NCBI RefSeq assembly: GCF_011813015.1
Contig: NZ_QHLQ01000017.1
Span: 32,879-96,878, forward strand
DNA length: 64,000 nt
From: Parasedimentitalea denitrificans
GTDB lineage: Bacteria; Pseudomonadota; Alphaproteobacteria; Rhodobacterales; Rhodobacteraceae
Direction of reading: 5' to 3'
Shown here: positions 15,568 through 24,215 of the stretch, piece by piece
How positions within the stretch are numbered: position 1 is the stretch's first letter
How the letters are laid out: the number at the start of each line of letters is the position of its first letter
The notes under the pieces: model-generated
What the model saw: only the letters and a program-made list of their open reading frames with translations
Database searches by the model: none
What the model was told of the DNA's origin: nothing
Program-made: the position numbers and the translations under genes

Positions 15568-18424
15568 CCAGCGGACAAGTATCCTCTCCAAGGTCGCGGA
15601 TAGTTCCGTTGATCGCCGCACATTTTTGCGCGGTTCAGGTCTGGCCATTGGTGGCTTGACTGCAATCAGTGCCACTGGCGGGTCAGTGACCCAAGCCAAT
15701 GCGCAATCCGCAGCTAATAGTGCGGTTGAAACTGTAAAATCGGTCTGCACCCACTGTTCGGTCGGTTGTACCGTTGTTGCCGAAGTTCAGAATGGTGTCT
15801 GGATCGGGCAGGAACCAGGATGGGACAGCCCATTCAACCTAGGCGCTCACTGTGCCAAAGGGGCTTCGGTTCGTGAGCACGCTCACGGTGAACGCCGCCT
15901 GAAGTACCCGATGAAAAAAGAAGGTGGTGAGTGGAAGCGCATCAGCTGGGAGCAGGCGATCGACGAGATCGGCGGCGGAATGATGGACATCCGCGAGGAA
16001 AGCGGACCTGACAGCGTCTACTGGCTCGGCTCGGCCAAACACAGCAACGAACAGGCTTATCTGTTCCGCAAGTTTGCAGCCTATTGGGGCACCAATAACG
16101 TCGACCACCAGGCGCGTATCTGTCACTCGACCACCGTTGCTGGCGTAGCCAACACATGGGGCTACGGCGCCATGACCAACAGCTACAACGACATCCACAA
16201 CTCCAAGGCCATCTTTGTGATTGGCGGCAACCCTGCCGAGGCTCACCCAGTTTCCTTGCTGCACATCCTGAAAGCCAAAGAGCAGAACAATGCACCACTG
16301 ATCGTATGCGATCCGCGTTTTACACGGACTGCCGCGCATGCTGACGAATACGTCCGTCTGCGTCCTGGTACCGACGTCGCATTGGTCTGGGGTATTCTGT
16401 ACCATATCTTTGAAAACGGCTGGGAAGACCGTGAGTTTATCCGCACCCGTGTTTGGGGCATGGATCAGATTCGGGATGAGGTCAAAAAATGGAACCCAGA
16501 AGAGGTTGAGCGAGTAACGGGTGTTCCCGGTTCTCAGCTGCACCGGGTTGCTAAAACATTGGCCAACAACCGTCCCGGCACCGTGATCTGGTGTATGGGT
16601 GGTACACAACACACCACCGGTAACAACAACACTCGCGCTTATTGTATCTTGCAACTCGCGCTGGGCAACATGGGCGCAAGCGGCGGCGGAACCAACATTT
16701 TCCGTGGTCACGATAACGTTCAGGGCGCAACCGACCTTGGCGTACTGTCCCACACTCTGCCGGGCTACTACGGTCTGTCAAAAGGCGCATGGGCCCATTG
16801 GGCGCGTGTTTGGGATGAAGATCCCGATTGGCTGAACAGTCAGTTCGACATGCTGAAAGGTGCTGACGGCAAAGACAAGTCGCTGCAGAACCTGAAGGGT
16901 ATTCCGGTCAGCCGTTGGATTGACGGCGTGTTGGAAGACAAAGACAACATCGACCAGCCCAACAATGTGCGGGCAATGGTTCTTTGGGGTCATGCGCCAA
17001 ACTCGCAGACCCGTGGTCCGGAAATGAAAACAGCGATGGAGAAGCTGGACATGCTGGTCGTGATCGACCCGTATCCCACCGTCTCGGCTGTTTTGCATGA
17101 CCGTACCGATGGCTGTTACCTGCTACCGGCCTGTACTCAGTTCGAAACCCGCGGGTCCGTGACTGCGTCTAACCGGTCGTTCCAGTGGCGTGATAAAATT
17201 GTTGATCCGCTGTTTGAAAGCAAAACGGACCATGAAATTATGGGTCTGTTTGCTAACAAGTTCGGCTGGGCTGATCGCTTCTTCCGCAATATCGAGATGG
17301 AAGACGAAAACACGCCAAATGTTGAAAGCGTCACACGCGAGTTCAACAAAGGTCTGTGGACCATTGGCTATACCGGTCAAAGCCCTGAGCGCCTGAAAAA
17401 GCACATGGCCAACCAGCATACCTTTGACCGCACCACTTTGCGGGCAGTTGGTGGTCCGGCAGATGGAGACTATTACGGTCTGCCATGGCCATGCTGGGGC
17501 ACTGCCGAAATGAACCATCCCGGTACACCGAACCTGTACGACATGTCCAAGCCGGTTTCTGAGGGTGGTCTCACCTTCCGTGCCCGTTTTGGTGTGGAAC
17601 GGGACGGCGACAACCTGCTGGCCGATGGCGTCTACTCGGTGAACTCGGAAATCCAAGACGGATATCCGGAATTCACCATGCAGATGCTGATGGATCTGGG
17701 TTGGGATGGTGATCTAACCGACGAAGAACGCGCATCGATCGATGCCGTGGCTGGTCCAAAGACCAACTGGAAAACTGACCTCTCGGGCGGTATTCAGCGG
17801 GTTGCGATCAAGCACGAATGTGCTCCGTTTGGTAACGCCAAGGCCCGCGCCGTTGTGTGGACCTTCCCGGATCCGGTGCCACTGCATCGCGAGCCGCTGT
17901 ACACCAACCGTCGGGATCTGGTCGAAGACTACCCAACATACGAGGACCGTCAGTCGTATCGTCTGCCAACCCTCTATGCTTCGATCCAGAAGAAAGACGT
18001 GTCCAAGGACTTCCCAATCATCCTCACATCCGGCCGTCTGGTCGAGTATGAGGGCGGCGGCGAAGAAACCCGGTCCAACCCATGGCTGGCCGAGTTGCAG
18101 CAGGACATGTTTGTCGAGATCAACACCCGTGACGCCAACAATATCGGCGTTCGTGACGGTGCTCAGGTCTGGGTCGAAAGTCCTGAAGGCGGCAAGGTCA
18201 AAGTAATGGCCATGGTCACAGAACGGGTCGGCGAAGGTGTAGCCTTTATGCCGTTCCACTTTGGTGGGCATTTCCAGGGTAAGGACCTGCGGGATAAGTA
18301 TCCTGATGGGGCTGATCCCTATGTGTTGGGCGAAAGCTCAAACACGGCTCAGACCTATGGTTATGACGCAGTCACCCAAATGCAGGAGACAAAATGTACT
18401 CTCTGCAGCATCAGCGCAGCATAA
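15530..18424 (+). CDS. fdhA: formate dehydrogenase alpha (catalytic) subunit, FDH3 type
   Basis: 964 residues, periplasmic by its TAT signal (DRRTFLRGSG at 28-37). It oxidises formate to CO2 at a bis-MGD molybdenum or tungsten centre. The N-terminal 4Fe-4S site is C73, C76, C80 and C108 (CTHCSVGC...HCAKG). The active-site residue is Cys198 (TGT at 16121) in QARICHSTTVAG, so no selenocysteine is needed; His199 follows as expected. Other marks are FVIGGNPAEAHP, CDPRFTRTA and the C-terminal molybdopterin-binding domain from about 820. RBS GGGAGG. It forms a complex with the beta and gamma subunits downstream. Tungstate uptake genes 8 kb away make tungsten a plausible metal. Confidence 0.96.
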   Translation: MLRKKTNGVARRPQRTSILSKVADSSVDRRTFLRGSGLAIGGLTAISATGGSVTQANAQSAANSAVETVKSVCTHCSVGCTVVAEVQNGVWIGQEPGWDSPFNLGAHCAKGASVREHAHGERRLKYPMKKEGGEWKRISWEQAIDEIGGGMMDIREESGPDSVYWLGSAKHSNEQAYLFRKFAAYWGTNNVDHQARICHSTTVAGVANTWGYGAMTNSYNDIHNSKAIFVIGGNPAEAHPVSLLHILKAKEQNNAPLIVCDPRFTRTAAHADEYVRLRPGTDVALVWGILYHIFENGWEDREFIRTRVWGMDQIRDEVKKWNPEEVERVTGVPGSQLHRVAKTLANNRPGTVIWCMGGTQHTTGNNNTRAYCILQLALGNMGASGGGTNIFRGHDNVQGATDLGVLSHTLPGYYGLSKGAWAHWARVWDEDPDWLNSQFDMLKGADGKDKSLQNLKGIPVSRWIDGVLEDKDNIDQPNNVRAMVLWGHAPNSQTRGPEMKTAMEKLDMLVVIDPYPTVSAVLHDRTDGCYLLPACTQFETRGSVTASNRSFQWRDKIVDPLFESKTDHEIMGLFANKFGWADRFFRNIEMEDENTPNVESVTREFNKGLWTIGYTGQSPERLKKHMANQHTFDRTTLRAVGGPADGDYYGLPWPCWGTAEMNHPGTPNLYDMSKPVSEGGLTFRARFGVERDGDNLLADGVYSVNSEIQDGYPEFTMQMLMDLGWDGDLTDEERASIDAVAGPKTNWKTDLSGGIQRVAIKHECAPFGNAKARAVVWTFPDPVPLHREPLYTNRRDLVEDYPTYEDRQSYRLPTLYASIQKKDVSKDFPIILTSGRLVEYEGGGEETRSNPWLAELQQDMFVEINTRDANNIGVRDGAQVWVESPEGGKVKVMAMVTERVGEGVAFMPFHFGGHFQGKDLRDKYPDGADPYVLGESSNTAQTYGYDAVTQMQETKCTLCSISAA

Positions 18425-18436
18425 GGAGAAATAAAG

Positions 18437-19030
18437 ATGGCAAGAGCTAAGTTCCTCTGTGATGCCGACCGCTGCATTGAATGCAACGCCTGTGTCACTG
18501 CCTGTAAGAACGAGCATGAGGTGCCTTGGGGTATCAACCGCCGCCGTGTTGTCACGATCAATGATGGTAAGCCCGGCGAACGGTCGATCTCTGTCGCCTG
18601 TATGCACTGTTCGGATGCACCCTGCATGGCCGTATGTCCGGTGGATTGTTTCTACCAGACAGACGACGGTGTGGTGCTGCACTCCAAAGACCTGTGCATC
18701 GGCTGTGGCTACTGCTTCTACGCGTGTCCGTTTGGCGCGCCGCAGTATCCGCAAGCGGGTAACTTTGGCAGCCGTGGCAAGATGGACAAATGTACCTTCT
18801 GTGCCGGTGGCCCCGAAGAAAACCACTCCACTGCCGAGTTCGCCAAGTATGGCCGCAATCGGATCGCAGAAGGCAAACTGCCGATCTGTGCCGAAATGTG
18901 TTCGACCAAGGCGCTGTTGGCCGGTGACGGTGATGTCGTCTCTTCGGTGTACCGCGAACGCATTGTGTCTCGCGGCTTTGGCGCTGGTGCTTGGGGTTGG
19001 GGCACTGCCTACGACCAAAAGGGCGAATAA
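18437..19030 (+). CDS. fdhB: formate dehydrogenase beta subunit (four [4Fe-4S] clusters)
   Basis: 197 residues with sixteen ligand cysteines in the HybA/FdnH-like order: C13/16/19/23, C55/58/63/67, C87/90/93/97 and C119/122/141/145. It relays electrons from the alpha subunit to the cytochrome b gamma subunit. It has no signal peptide and no C-terminal membrane helix; like related beta subunits it is probably exported by hitchhiking on the alpha subunit's TAT signal. It lies 12 bases after fdhA with AAGGAG between, so both are on one message. Confidence 0.95.
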   Translation: MARAKFLCDADRCIECNACVTACKNEHEVPWGINRRRVVTINDGKPGERSISVACMHCSDAPCMAVCPVDCFYQTDDGVVLHSKDLCIGCGYCFYACPFGAPQYPQAGNFGSRGKMDKCTFCAGGPEENHSTAEFAKYGRNRIAEGKLPICAEMCSTKALLAGDGDVVSSVYRERIVSRGFGAGAWGWGTAYDQKGE

Positions 19031-19044
19031 TCTGCGTTAACAGT

Positions 19045-19069
19045 ACCGGCGGCTTTGACAGTCGCCGGT
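19045..19069 (+). other. intercistronic hairpin between fdh beta and gamma
   Basis: ACCGGCG (19045-19051) and CGCCGGT (19063-19069) form a perfect 7-pair stem with an 11-base loop and no T run. It may stabilise the upstream message or lower gamma expression. Confidence 0.5.
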
Positions 19070-19159
19070 GCCTCCGTATCCGGAATTTTTGAAAATCCCG
19101 GCCCGTTTTCTGTCTCAGGAAACGGATGATCTAATTGTTTACAGAATGTCGAGGACCCG

Positions 19160-20332
19160 ATGCGCGTTCTTCTTTGGCTCTTGGTTTGTTTGACCATGGC
19201 TATGCCTGCGACGGCACAGACCACCCCTGATCGTACTGCCACTGGCGGTGCACAAACCCTTGCCGATATCATGGCCCGCCAAAATGGCGAGGCGGTGGAC
19301 GATGCCTTTCGTCGCGACAACATAGGCGACCCTGCTGGTACGCCGGGTGTATCGCACTTGGGCACTCGGGGCGGTGTCTCGGATCCCGAATTCTGGCGCG
19401 GCCTGCGCTATGGATCCGCAGATGTTACCGTCTCTGCTGGCGGCGAGGTTGCCACGGTTCTGGTACAGGACGGCGGTATGAAATGGCTGACTTTCCGAGC
19501 AGGGCCCTTGCGCCAATATGGCGGCTGGCTTCTGATGGGAACCATTGCCTTGCTGGTGGTGTTCTACGTCTTGCGCGGAAAAATCTTGATCGACGGTGAA
19601 AAGACAGGCCGTACCGTGACCCGGTTCAAGGCCTTTGAGCGTTTTGGCCACTGGTTGTTAGCTGGGTCGTTTATCCTGCTGGGCATCACCGGGTTGTTCA
19701 ACCTGTTCGGTCGGATCTGGATTGCGCCCTATCTGGGCAAGGAGGCCAACGCGACCCTGCTGGAACTGGGCAAATGGGTCCACAATAACGTCGCCTGGGC
19801 CTTTATTGCCGGGCTGGTCATCATCTTTGTCATGTGGGTCATTCACAATCTGCCGAACCGCACCGATCTGGTCTGGATCAGTCAGGCTGGTGGTATCGTC
19901 GGTAGCAAACACCCTCCGGCCAAGAAATTCAACGCAGGCCAGAAGGTGATTTTCTGGTCGGTGGTCCTGTTTGGTGCTTCGATCTCAATAACCGGGCTCT
20001 CGCTTCTGTTTCCCTATGAATTGCCCCTATTTGCCAAGAGCTTTGCACTGGCCAATGACATTGGCCTGTCTGGTCTTCTTGGTCTGGGTGAGTTGTCAGA
20101 AACACTTGCGCCTCAGGAAGAGATGCAGTTGGCCCAACTGTGGCACGCCATTCTGGCCTTTGTTTTAATGGCGATCATTATTGCGCACATCTATATCGGT
20201 TCAGTTGGTATGGAGGGCGCCTACGATGCCATGGGCAGCGGTGAAGTTGACGAGGCCTGGGCCAAACAGCACCACAGCATCTGGCTGGAAGAGGTTCAGA
20301 ATTCACCTTCCGGCAAGCAGGCAAACGACTGA
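19160..20332 (+). CDS. fdhC: formate dehydrogenase gamma subunit, membrane cytochrome b556
   Basis: 390 residues: signal peptide (to about ATAQ), an N-terminal periplasmic region of about 110 residues, then a helix (GGWLLMGTIALLVVFYVL) and a four-helix cytochrome b core. Likely haem-ligand histidines are in FERFGHWLLAGSF and in the last core helix LWHAILAF...AHIYIG. It passes electrons from the periplasmic beta subunit into the quinone pool. The long extra N-terminal region is usual for the FDH3/FdoI-like proteins of this group. It is 129 bases after fdhB, separated by a hairpin. Confidence 0.93.
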   Translation: MRVLLWLLVCLTMAMPATAQTTPDRTATGGAQTLADIMARQNGEAVDDAFRRDNIGDPAGTPGVSHLGTRGGVSDPEFWRGLRYGSADVTVSAGGEVATVLVQDGGMKWLTFRAGPLRQYGGWLLMGTIALLVVFYVLRGKILIDGEKTGRTVTRFKAFERFGHWLLAGSFILLGITGLFNLFGRIWIAPYLGKEANATLLELGKWVHNNVAWAFIAGLVIIFVMWVIHNLPNRTDLVWISQAGGIVGSKHPPAKKFNAGQKVIFWSVVLFGASISITGLSLLFPYELPLFAKSFALANDIGLSGLLGLGELSETLAPQEEMQLAQLWHAILAFVLMAIIIAHIYIGSVGMEGAYDAMGSGEVDEAWAKQHHSIWLEEVQNSPSGKQAND

Positions 20333-20447
20333 AATAGTGCGGGCGTTTGATCGTTCGTAAAGATACACCAGATCTGCTAGCCTCTGGCTGTGGGTCTGGC
20401 CTGAACCAGTCCAGTATCACTCTTTTCCTCGATGGAGATCTAAAGCC

Positions 20448-20582
20448 ATGAAAGCCATGTTGACCGGGTTTGCCGCCATATTGGTAATTGCCGTAGGCGC
20501 AAATTTCCTGCTGCAGCAGGCTGGATTTGCCTCACACCAGAAACATTCCGGGTCTTCTGTCCGGTTGGATGTAGTACACTAA
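20448..20582 (+). CDS. 44-residue single-pass membrane peptide coupled to the response regulator
   Basis: A short frame from ATG 20448 to TAA 20580-20582 behind GGAG (GATGGAGATC). It encodes one hydrophobic segment (residues 4-21, AAILVIAVGANFLL) and a polar tail with KHSGSSVRLDVVH. It begins right after the gamma-subunit region and its stop shares one base with the ATG of the response regulator gene (TAATG), so the two are translated together. No family recognised. It could be a small accessory subunit of the membrane dehydrogenase, a regulator of the kinase, or a leader peptide that only couples translation. Hydrophobic content, RBS and coupling support it being a real gene. Confidence 0.65.
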   Translation: MKAMLTGFAAILVIAVGANFLLQQAGFASHQKHSGSSVRLDVVH

Positions 20583-21931
20583 TGCAAAAGACCGCAGCGA
20601 GCGACGAATATGGCGAGAGCCTGGCCGGTGCTTCGATCCTAGTGATCGATGATGAGCCGGGAATGCGTAATTTCATGACTAAGATCCTGACGCCACGTTG
20701 CAAGCGGGTGGAGCAGGCGGCCTCGGCGGCTGAGGCCAGTGCCATTCTGGATCAATCCCATTTTGACCTGGTCGTTCTGGACAACATCATGCCGGGCAAA
20801 ACTGGATTGGAATGGGTGCAGGAACAACGACGGGTGGGGCTGTTTGCCGATACTATTCTGGTCACCGCCTATGCCGATCTTGAAACCGCCATTCAGGCGC
20901 TGCGTTTAGGCGTCGCCGATTTTGTGTTGAAGCCCTTCAGGGCCAATCAAATCCTCAACTCGGTGGCGCGTGCCCTAGACCGTAAATACTTGCGGCGCGA
21001 CAACTACCTGCTAAAGCATGAGCTTTCCGCCGAGGGCTCAGCTGCGCGAGGTCGCCTGTTGGGAAAATCCGCTGCGATTTCTCAGGCCCGCGAGATGCTG
21101 ACCCGGCTGGCCCCGTTGCCAACACCGGTCCTGTTCACGGGGGCCAGCGGGACGGGCAAGGAAATCGCTGCCCGTACCCTGCATTCGCAGTCTGAACGCG
21201 CCGGTAAACCTTTTGTTGCGGTTAATTGCGCAGCCATCGCACCAGACCGGATCGCACATGAGTTGTTTGGCATGGTGGACGATCAGGACCGCCGCAAGGA
21301 CGGTTTGTTTCTGCACGCAGATGGAGGAACTCTGTTTCTGGACGAGGTGGCTCAGATGCCAGATCAAGTGCAGGCCGCCTTGCTGCGTGTGCTAGAGGAT
21401 CAGCGTATTCGGCCAGTTGGGGCAGAACGTGACATTCCGTTGAACTTGCGATTTCTTTTTGCCACTAACGCCAATTTACAGCAGGCTGTGGCCGAGGGGC
21501 GTTTCCGCGCGGATCTATATCACCGCATCAATGTGGTGGAGATAGTTATGCCGCCGCTCCGTGAGCGGGTCGAGGATATCGTCGAACTGGCCTCTCTGTT
21601 CATGGAACAGTTTTCGGTCAAATTGGGCATGCCTGCGTTGGAGTTGAACGAAGAGACCCTGCTGAAGTTTAGTCGTTATGATTGGCCGGGCAACGTGCGC
21701 GAGTTGCGCAACCTGATCGAGCGTTCGGTGATCCTGGGCGAGATCCCAGAAGAGTTTTCGGGCACCGGGTCGATCACAGGGGCCGCTGCAATCGAGACTT
21801 TGGATTTGGTCACACAGCGCCATATCATGCATGTTCTGGATGCCTGTGATGGAAACCGGGCCGAAGCATCGCGTCGCTTAGGTGTCTCGCGCAAGACCAT
21901 TGACCGCAAATGCGCCTCTTGGGGGTTCTGA
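20582..21931 (+). CDS. NtrC-family response regulator lacking the GAFTGA loop
   Basis: 449 residues: receiver domain (Asp23/Asp24, phosphoacceptor Asp67 in VVLDNIMPG, Lys117), AAA+ domain (Walker A GASGTGKE 187-194, Walker B GGTLFLDE 248-255, arginine-finger region FRADLYHRINV) and a Fis-type helix-turn-helix at the C-terminus (NRAEASRRLGVSRKTIDRK). Normally ELFG is followed by the sigma54-contact motif GAFTGA; here it reads ELFGMVDDQDRRKDG, so the motif is absent. Rhodobacter NtrC, which also lacks it, works with the housekeeping sigma factor. It probably controls the formate dehydrogenase genes together with the histidine kinase encoded convergently. Confidence 0.93.
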   Translation: MQKTAASDEYGESLAGASILVIDDEPGMRNFMTKILTPRCKRVEQAASAAEASAILDQSHFDLVVLDNIMPGKTGLEWVQEQRRVGLFADTILVTAYADLETAIQALRLGVADFVLKPFRANQILNSVARALDRKYLRRDNYLLKHELSAEGSAARGRLLGKSAAISQAREMLTRLAPLPTPVLFTGASGTGKEIAARTLHSQSERAGKPFVAVNCAAIAPDRIAHELFGMVDDQDRRKDGLFLHADGGTLFLDEVAQMPDQVQAALLRVLEDQRIRPVGAERDIPLNLRFLFATNANLQQAVAEGRFRADLYHRINVVEIVMPPLRERVEDIVELASLFMEQFSVKLGMPALELNEETLLKFSRYDWPGNVRELRNLIERSVILGEIPEEFSGTGSITGAAAIETLDLVTQRHIMHVLDACDGNRAEASRRLGVSRKTIDRKCASWGF

Positions 21932-21946
21932 GGTGCGCTGCCCCTC

Positions 21947-21963
21947 TTGCCCGTTCCGGGCAA
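21947..21963. terminator. hairpin between convergent regulator and kinase genes
   Basis: TTGCCCG-TTC-CGGGCAA is a perfect 7-pair stem with a 3-base loop, followed by TTC. It lies in the 87-base gap between the convergent genes; the T run is short, so efficiency is uncertain. Confidence 0.5.
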
Positions 21964-22018
21964 TTCACCCCGGGATACTTCTGGCCAGATGAAGTTTGGA
22001 CCCCAGCCCAGCTGCTGT

Positions 22019-23968
22019 TCATGCGGCTGCAGGCAACCAAATGCTGAACTCCGCACCTGAGCAGTCGCAGTTACGGACTGAGATCAGCCCGCCCGCTCTT
22101 TGTATAAGGGTCTGGCTGATCGACAACCCCAAGCCGGTGCCTTCGCCCAGTTTAGTGGTATAGAACGGGTTAAAGACGGAGCTGATGTCTTTAGAGGTGA
22201 TACCCGTCCCACTGTCAGCTACGCTGAACTGGACCCCAGCTTGGCCATCGCGTTCGTTGGGGCTAAGGCTCAATGTGATGTCTCCGGCACCACTCATGGC
22301 TTGCGCTGCATTCATCACCAGATTGATGACCACTTGCTGCAGTTCTCCGGGGTTGATCCTGACTGGTGGCGCTTCTTGGAAAGCTCTGTGGACAGTGATG
22401 TCTTGTTTGGAAATGACATGATCGACCAGAACCAGACAGTCCTCGACCAAGGGTGCAATTTCAACGCTTTCCTCGAAGGCGCCGAATTCGGTGGGACGGG
22501 CAAATTGCAGCAGCTTGCCGACAATGGCATCAATGCGCAGCACTTGGTTGTCGATTAAGTTCAGCTCGGTTTCGATTTCGCTGGCCTGATCTTCGAGTGT
22601 CATGCGAATGACATCCACGTTGCCCTGGATCACCGCCACCGGGTTGTTGATTTCATGCGCAACGCCTGCGGTGATTTCACCGATCGAGGCCAGCTTTTCG
22701 CTCATTGCCAGCTGTTTGAAGGTTTCCTCTAGCTTGCTGTTGGCGGCACGTAATTCAGTTGTACGCTTGTCGACACGGGCGTTCAGTTCTCCGGCCCAGT
22801 CCCTTAGCGCCTTGTCGCGATCCTGAACCTGATCGAGGAGGGTATCAAGGTGAGCCGCCACTTGGCCAATCTCATCGTGGCTGCCGACAGCGCCGTTGCG
22901 CGCGGCCAAGTCACCGAATTCAACGCGTTTCATAGTTCGGGTCATTTGTTCAAGCGGCGAGAATATACCCTTGGCTAACCACAGAAACAGCGGTGCTGAA
23001 ATAGCCAGAACACCGATGAACACAGCTACAATGGTCCAATAGGCTGCCCGTTTGGCTGCTTGATAGGGGGCTTCGAGAAAACCAACATAGAGCATTCCAA
23101 CATGCCTGCCAAAGCTGTCGGTCAATGGCAGGTAGCCCGAAATGTACCAGTCATTGACCACAAATGCGCGATCCAGCCAGGTCTTTCCCTGGTTCAATAC
23201 TTGGTTACGAACCGAGGCCGAAACGCGGGTGCCGAGGGCACGCACATCCTCGAACAGGCGAACGTTGGTCGAAATCCGGGTGTCGTCCAGAAACAGAGTA
23301 GCTGTTCCCTGACGGTTTTCGCCAGCGCTGTCGCTGAGGTAGACGAGGGCATTAATGGTATCGATGAAGTCGAGGTTTCGGTTCAGCAGGATGCCACCAA
23401 CCAGAACACCTTCGTGGCCCAGTACGGTAACTGGAGCGGCCGAATGGACGACCATGCCGCGGTCTTCGGCTGAGCGTGATGTTGGAACTGCTGCTTCGGT
23501 TTCGATTAGCGGAATGCGGGCCCGTTGCTGGAGTTCAGGTGATAGAGCATCAAGGTCCTGGGCAGAGAAGATATCGATTTGTGAGCTCAATGCTCCGGCA
23601 GCAGCGGTGGCAATCACAGGCCAGTTGGAGGATGGGGCAGAAAGGTCTTCACGGGGGAGGAAATACAGGAAATCAAGTTGAAGCGCGATGCGGCGTTGGT
23701 TTAGGAACCTCTGCCTTTCGCGGTCTGGCGCAAGCAGGACTTCGGCGAACAGCTTCGATTCCGAAATGCTGCGAATATCGGTGCCAGTGCTTGTCAGAAT
23801 GCGGCCCAGATATTGTTCCGCTATGCGCAGATCACTGTCGACATTGGCAATGAGCATGTCGTCGTAATCCGCGTTCCAACGGGTCATTGCCAGCACCAAC
23901 AACAGAGGCATCAGCACGCTAAGTGGTAACAGAGCAAGGAGTAAAAGGCGGAGCCGGACAGATCTCAC
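22019..23968 (-). CDS. membrane sensor histidine kinase with extracytoplasmic Cache-type domain
   Basis: 649 residues. Membrane helices at about 7-27 and 311-333 enclose a 280-residue periplasmic sensor of double-Cache appearance (ends GHVGMLYVGFLEAPY-like). A HAMP domain (LAKGIFSPLEQMTRTM), a coiled coil, a HisKA box with phosphoacceptor His438 (GVAHEINNP) and a HATPase domain (NLVMNAAQA, DSGTGI, GTGLGLSIS) follow. Start is GTG. It is convergent with the NtrC-like regulator and is its most likely partner. A small carboxylate such as formate would fit a Cache sensor, but the ligand is not known. Confidence 0.92.
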   Translation of the reverse strand: MRSVRLRLLLLALLPLSVLMPLLLVLAMTRWNADYDDMLIANVDSDLRIAEQYLGRILTSTGTDIRSISESKLFAEVLLAPDRERQRFLNQRRIALQLDFLYFLPREDLSAPSSNWPVIATAAAGALSSQIDIFSAQDLDALSPELQQRARIPLIETEAAVPTSRSAEDRGMVVHSAAPVTVLGHEGVLVGGILLNRNLDFIDTINALVYLSDSAGENRQGTATLFLDDTRISTNVRLFEDVRALGTRVSASVRNQVLNQGKTWLDRAFVVNDWYISGYLPLTDSFGRHVGMLYVGFLEAPYQAAKRAAYWTIVAVFIGVLAISAPLFLWLAKGIFSPLEQMTRTMKRVEFGDLAARNGAVGSHDEIGQVAAHLDTLLDQVQDRDKALRDWAGELNARVDKRTTELRAANSKLEETFKQLAMSEKLASIGEITAGVAHEINNPVAVIQGNVDVIRMTLEDQASEIETELNLIDNQVLRIDAIVGKLLQFARPTEFGAFEESVEIAPLVEDCLVLVDHVISKQDITVHRAFQEAPPVRINPGELQQVVINLVMNAAQAMSGAGDITLSLSPNERDGQAGVQFSVADSGTGITSKDISSVFNPFYTTKLGEGTGLGLSISQTLIQRAGGLISVRNCDCSGAEFSIWLPAAA

Positions 23969-24151
23969 AGTGGATTCCCAAGATTAATGGGCTTGTCCCT
24001 ATAGCACGCCCCGTAGTGTGGTGCAGTGTGCCACTGGTTCTGTAGGCAAGCAAGGTCTTGGGGCCTGTGGCATCTCGCAGAACTTGAAGAGCGCACGTTT
24101 ACAAAATGGGGCGCTGGATTGGGACGGCTGGTGCCGAACATTTGAAATGAA

Positions 24152-24181
24152 ACCGCCCGCTTGCAACTGCAAACGGGCGGT
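24152..24181 (-). terminator. intrinsic terminator of gap
   Basis: Read on the minus strand, ACCGCCCG-T-TTGCA-GT-TGCAA-G-CGGGCGGT is a 13-pair stem with one mismatch and a 2-base loop, followed by TTCATTTC. It sits 35 bases after the gap stop codon and separates gap from the kinase gene. Confidence 0.85.
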
Positions 24182-24215
24182 CTGAGAAATAGGATTTGGG
24201 AAATCGCACTTGTCG

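Noticed and set aside
16121..16123. Possible selenocysteine in the formate dehydrogenase active site
   Set aside because: The codon is TGT (Cys198), not TGA, and no in-frame TGA occurs.
15839..16753. 304-codon open frame on the strand opposite fdhA
   Set aside because: It mirrors the codon pattern of the catalytic subunit and has no ribosome site or family signs.
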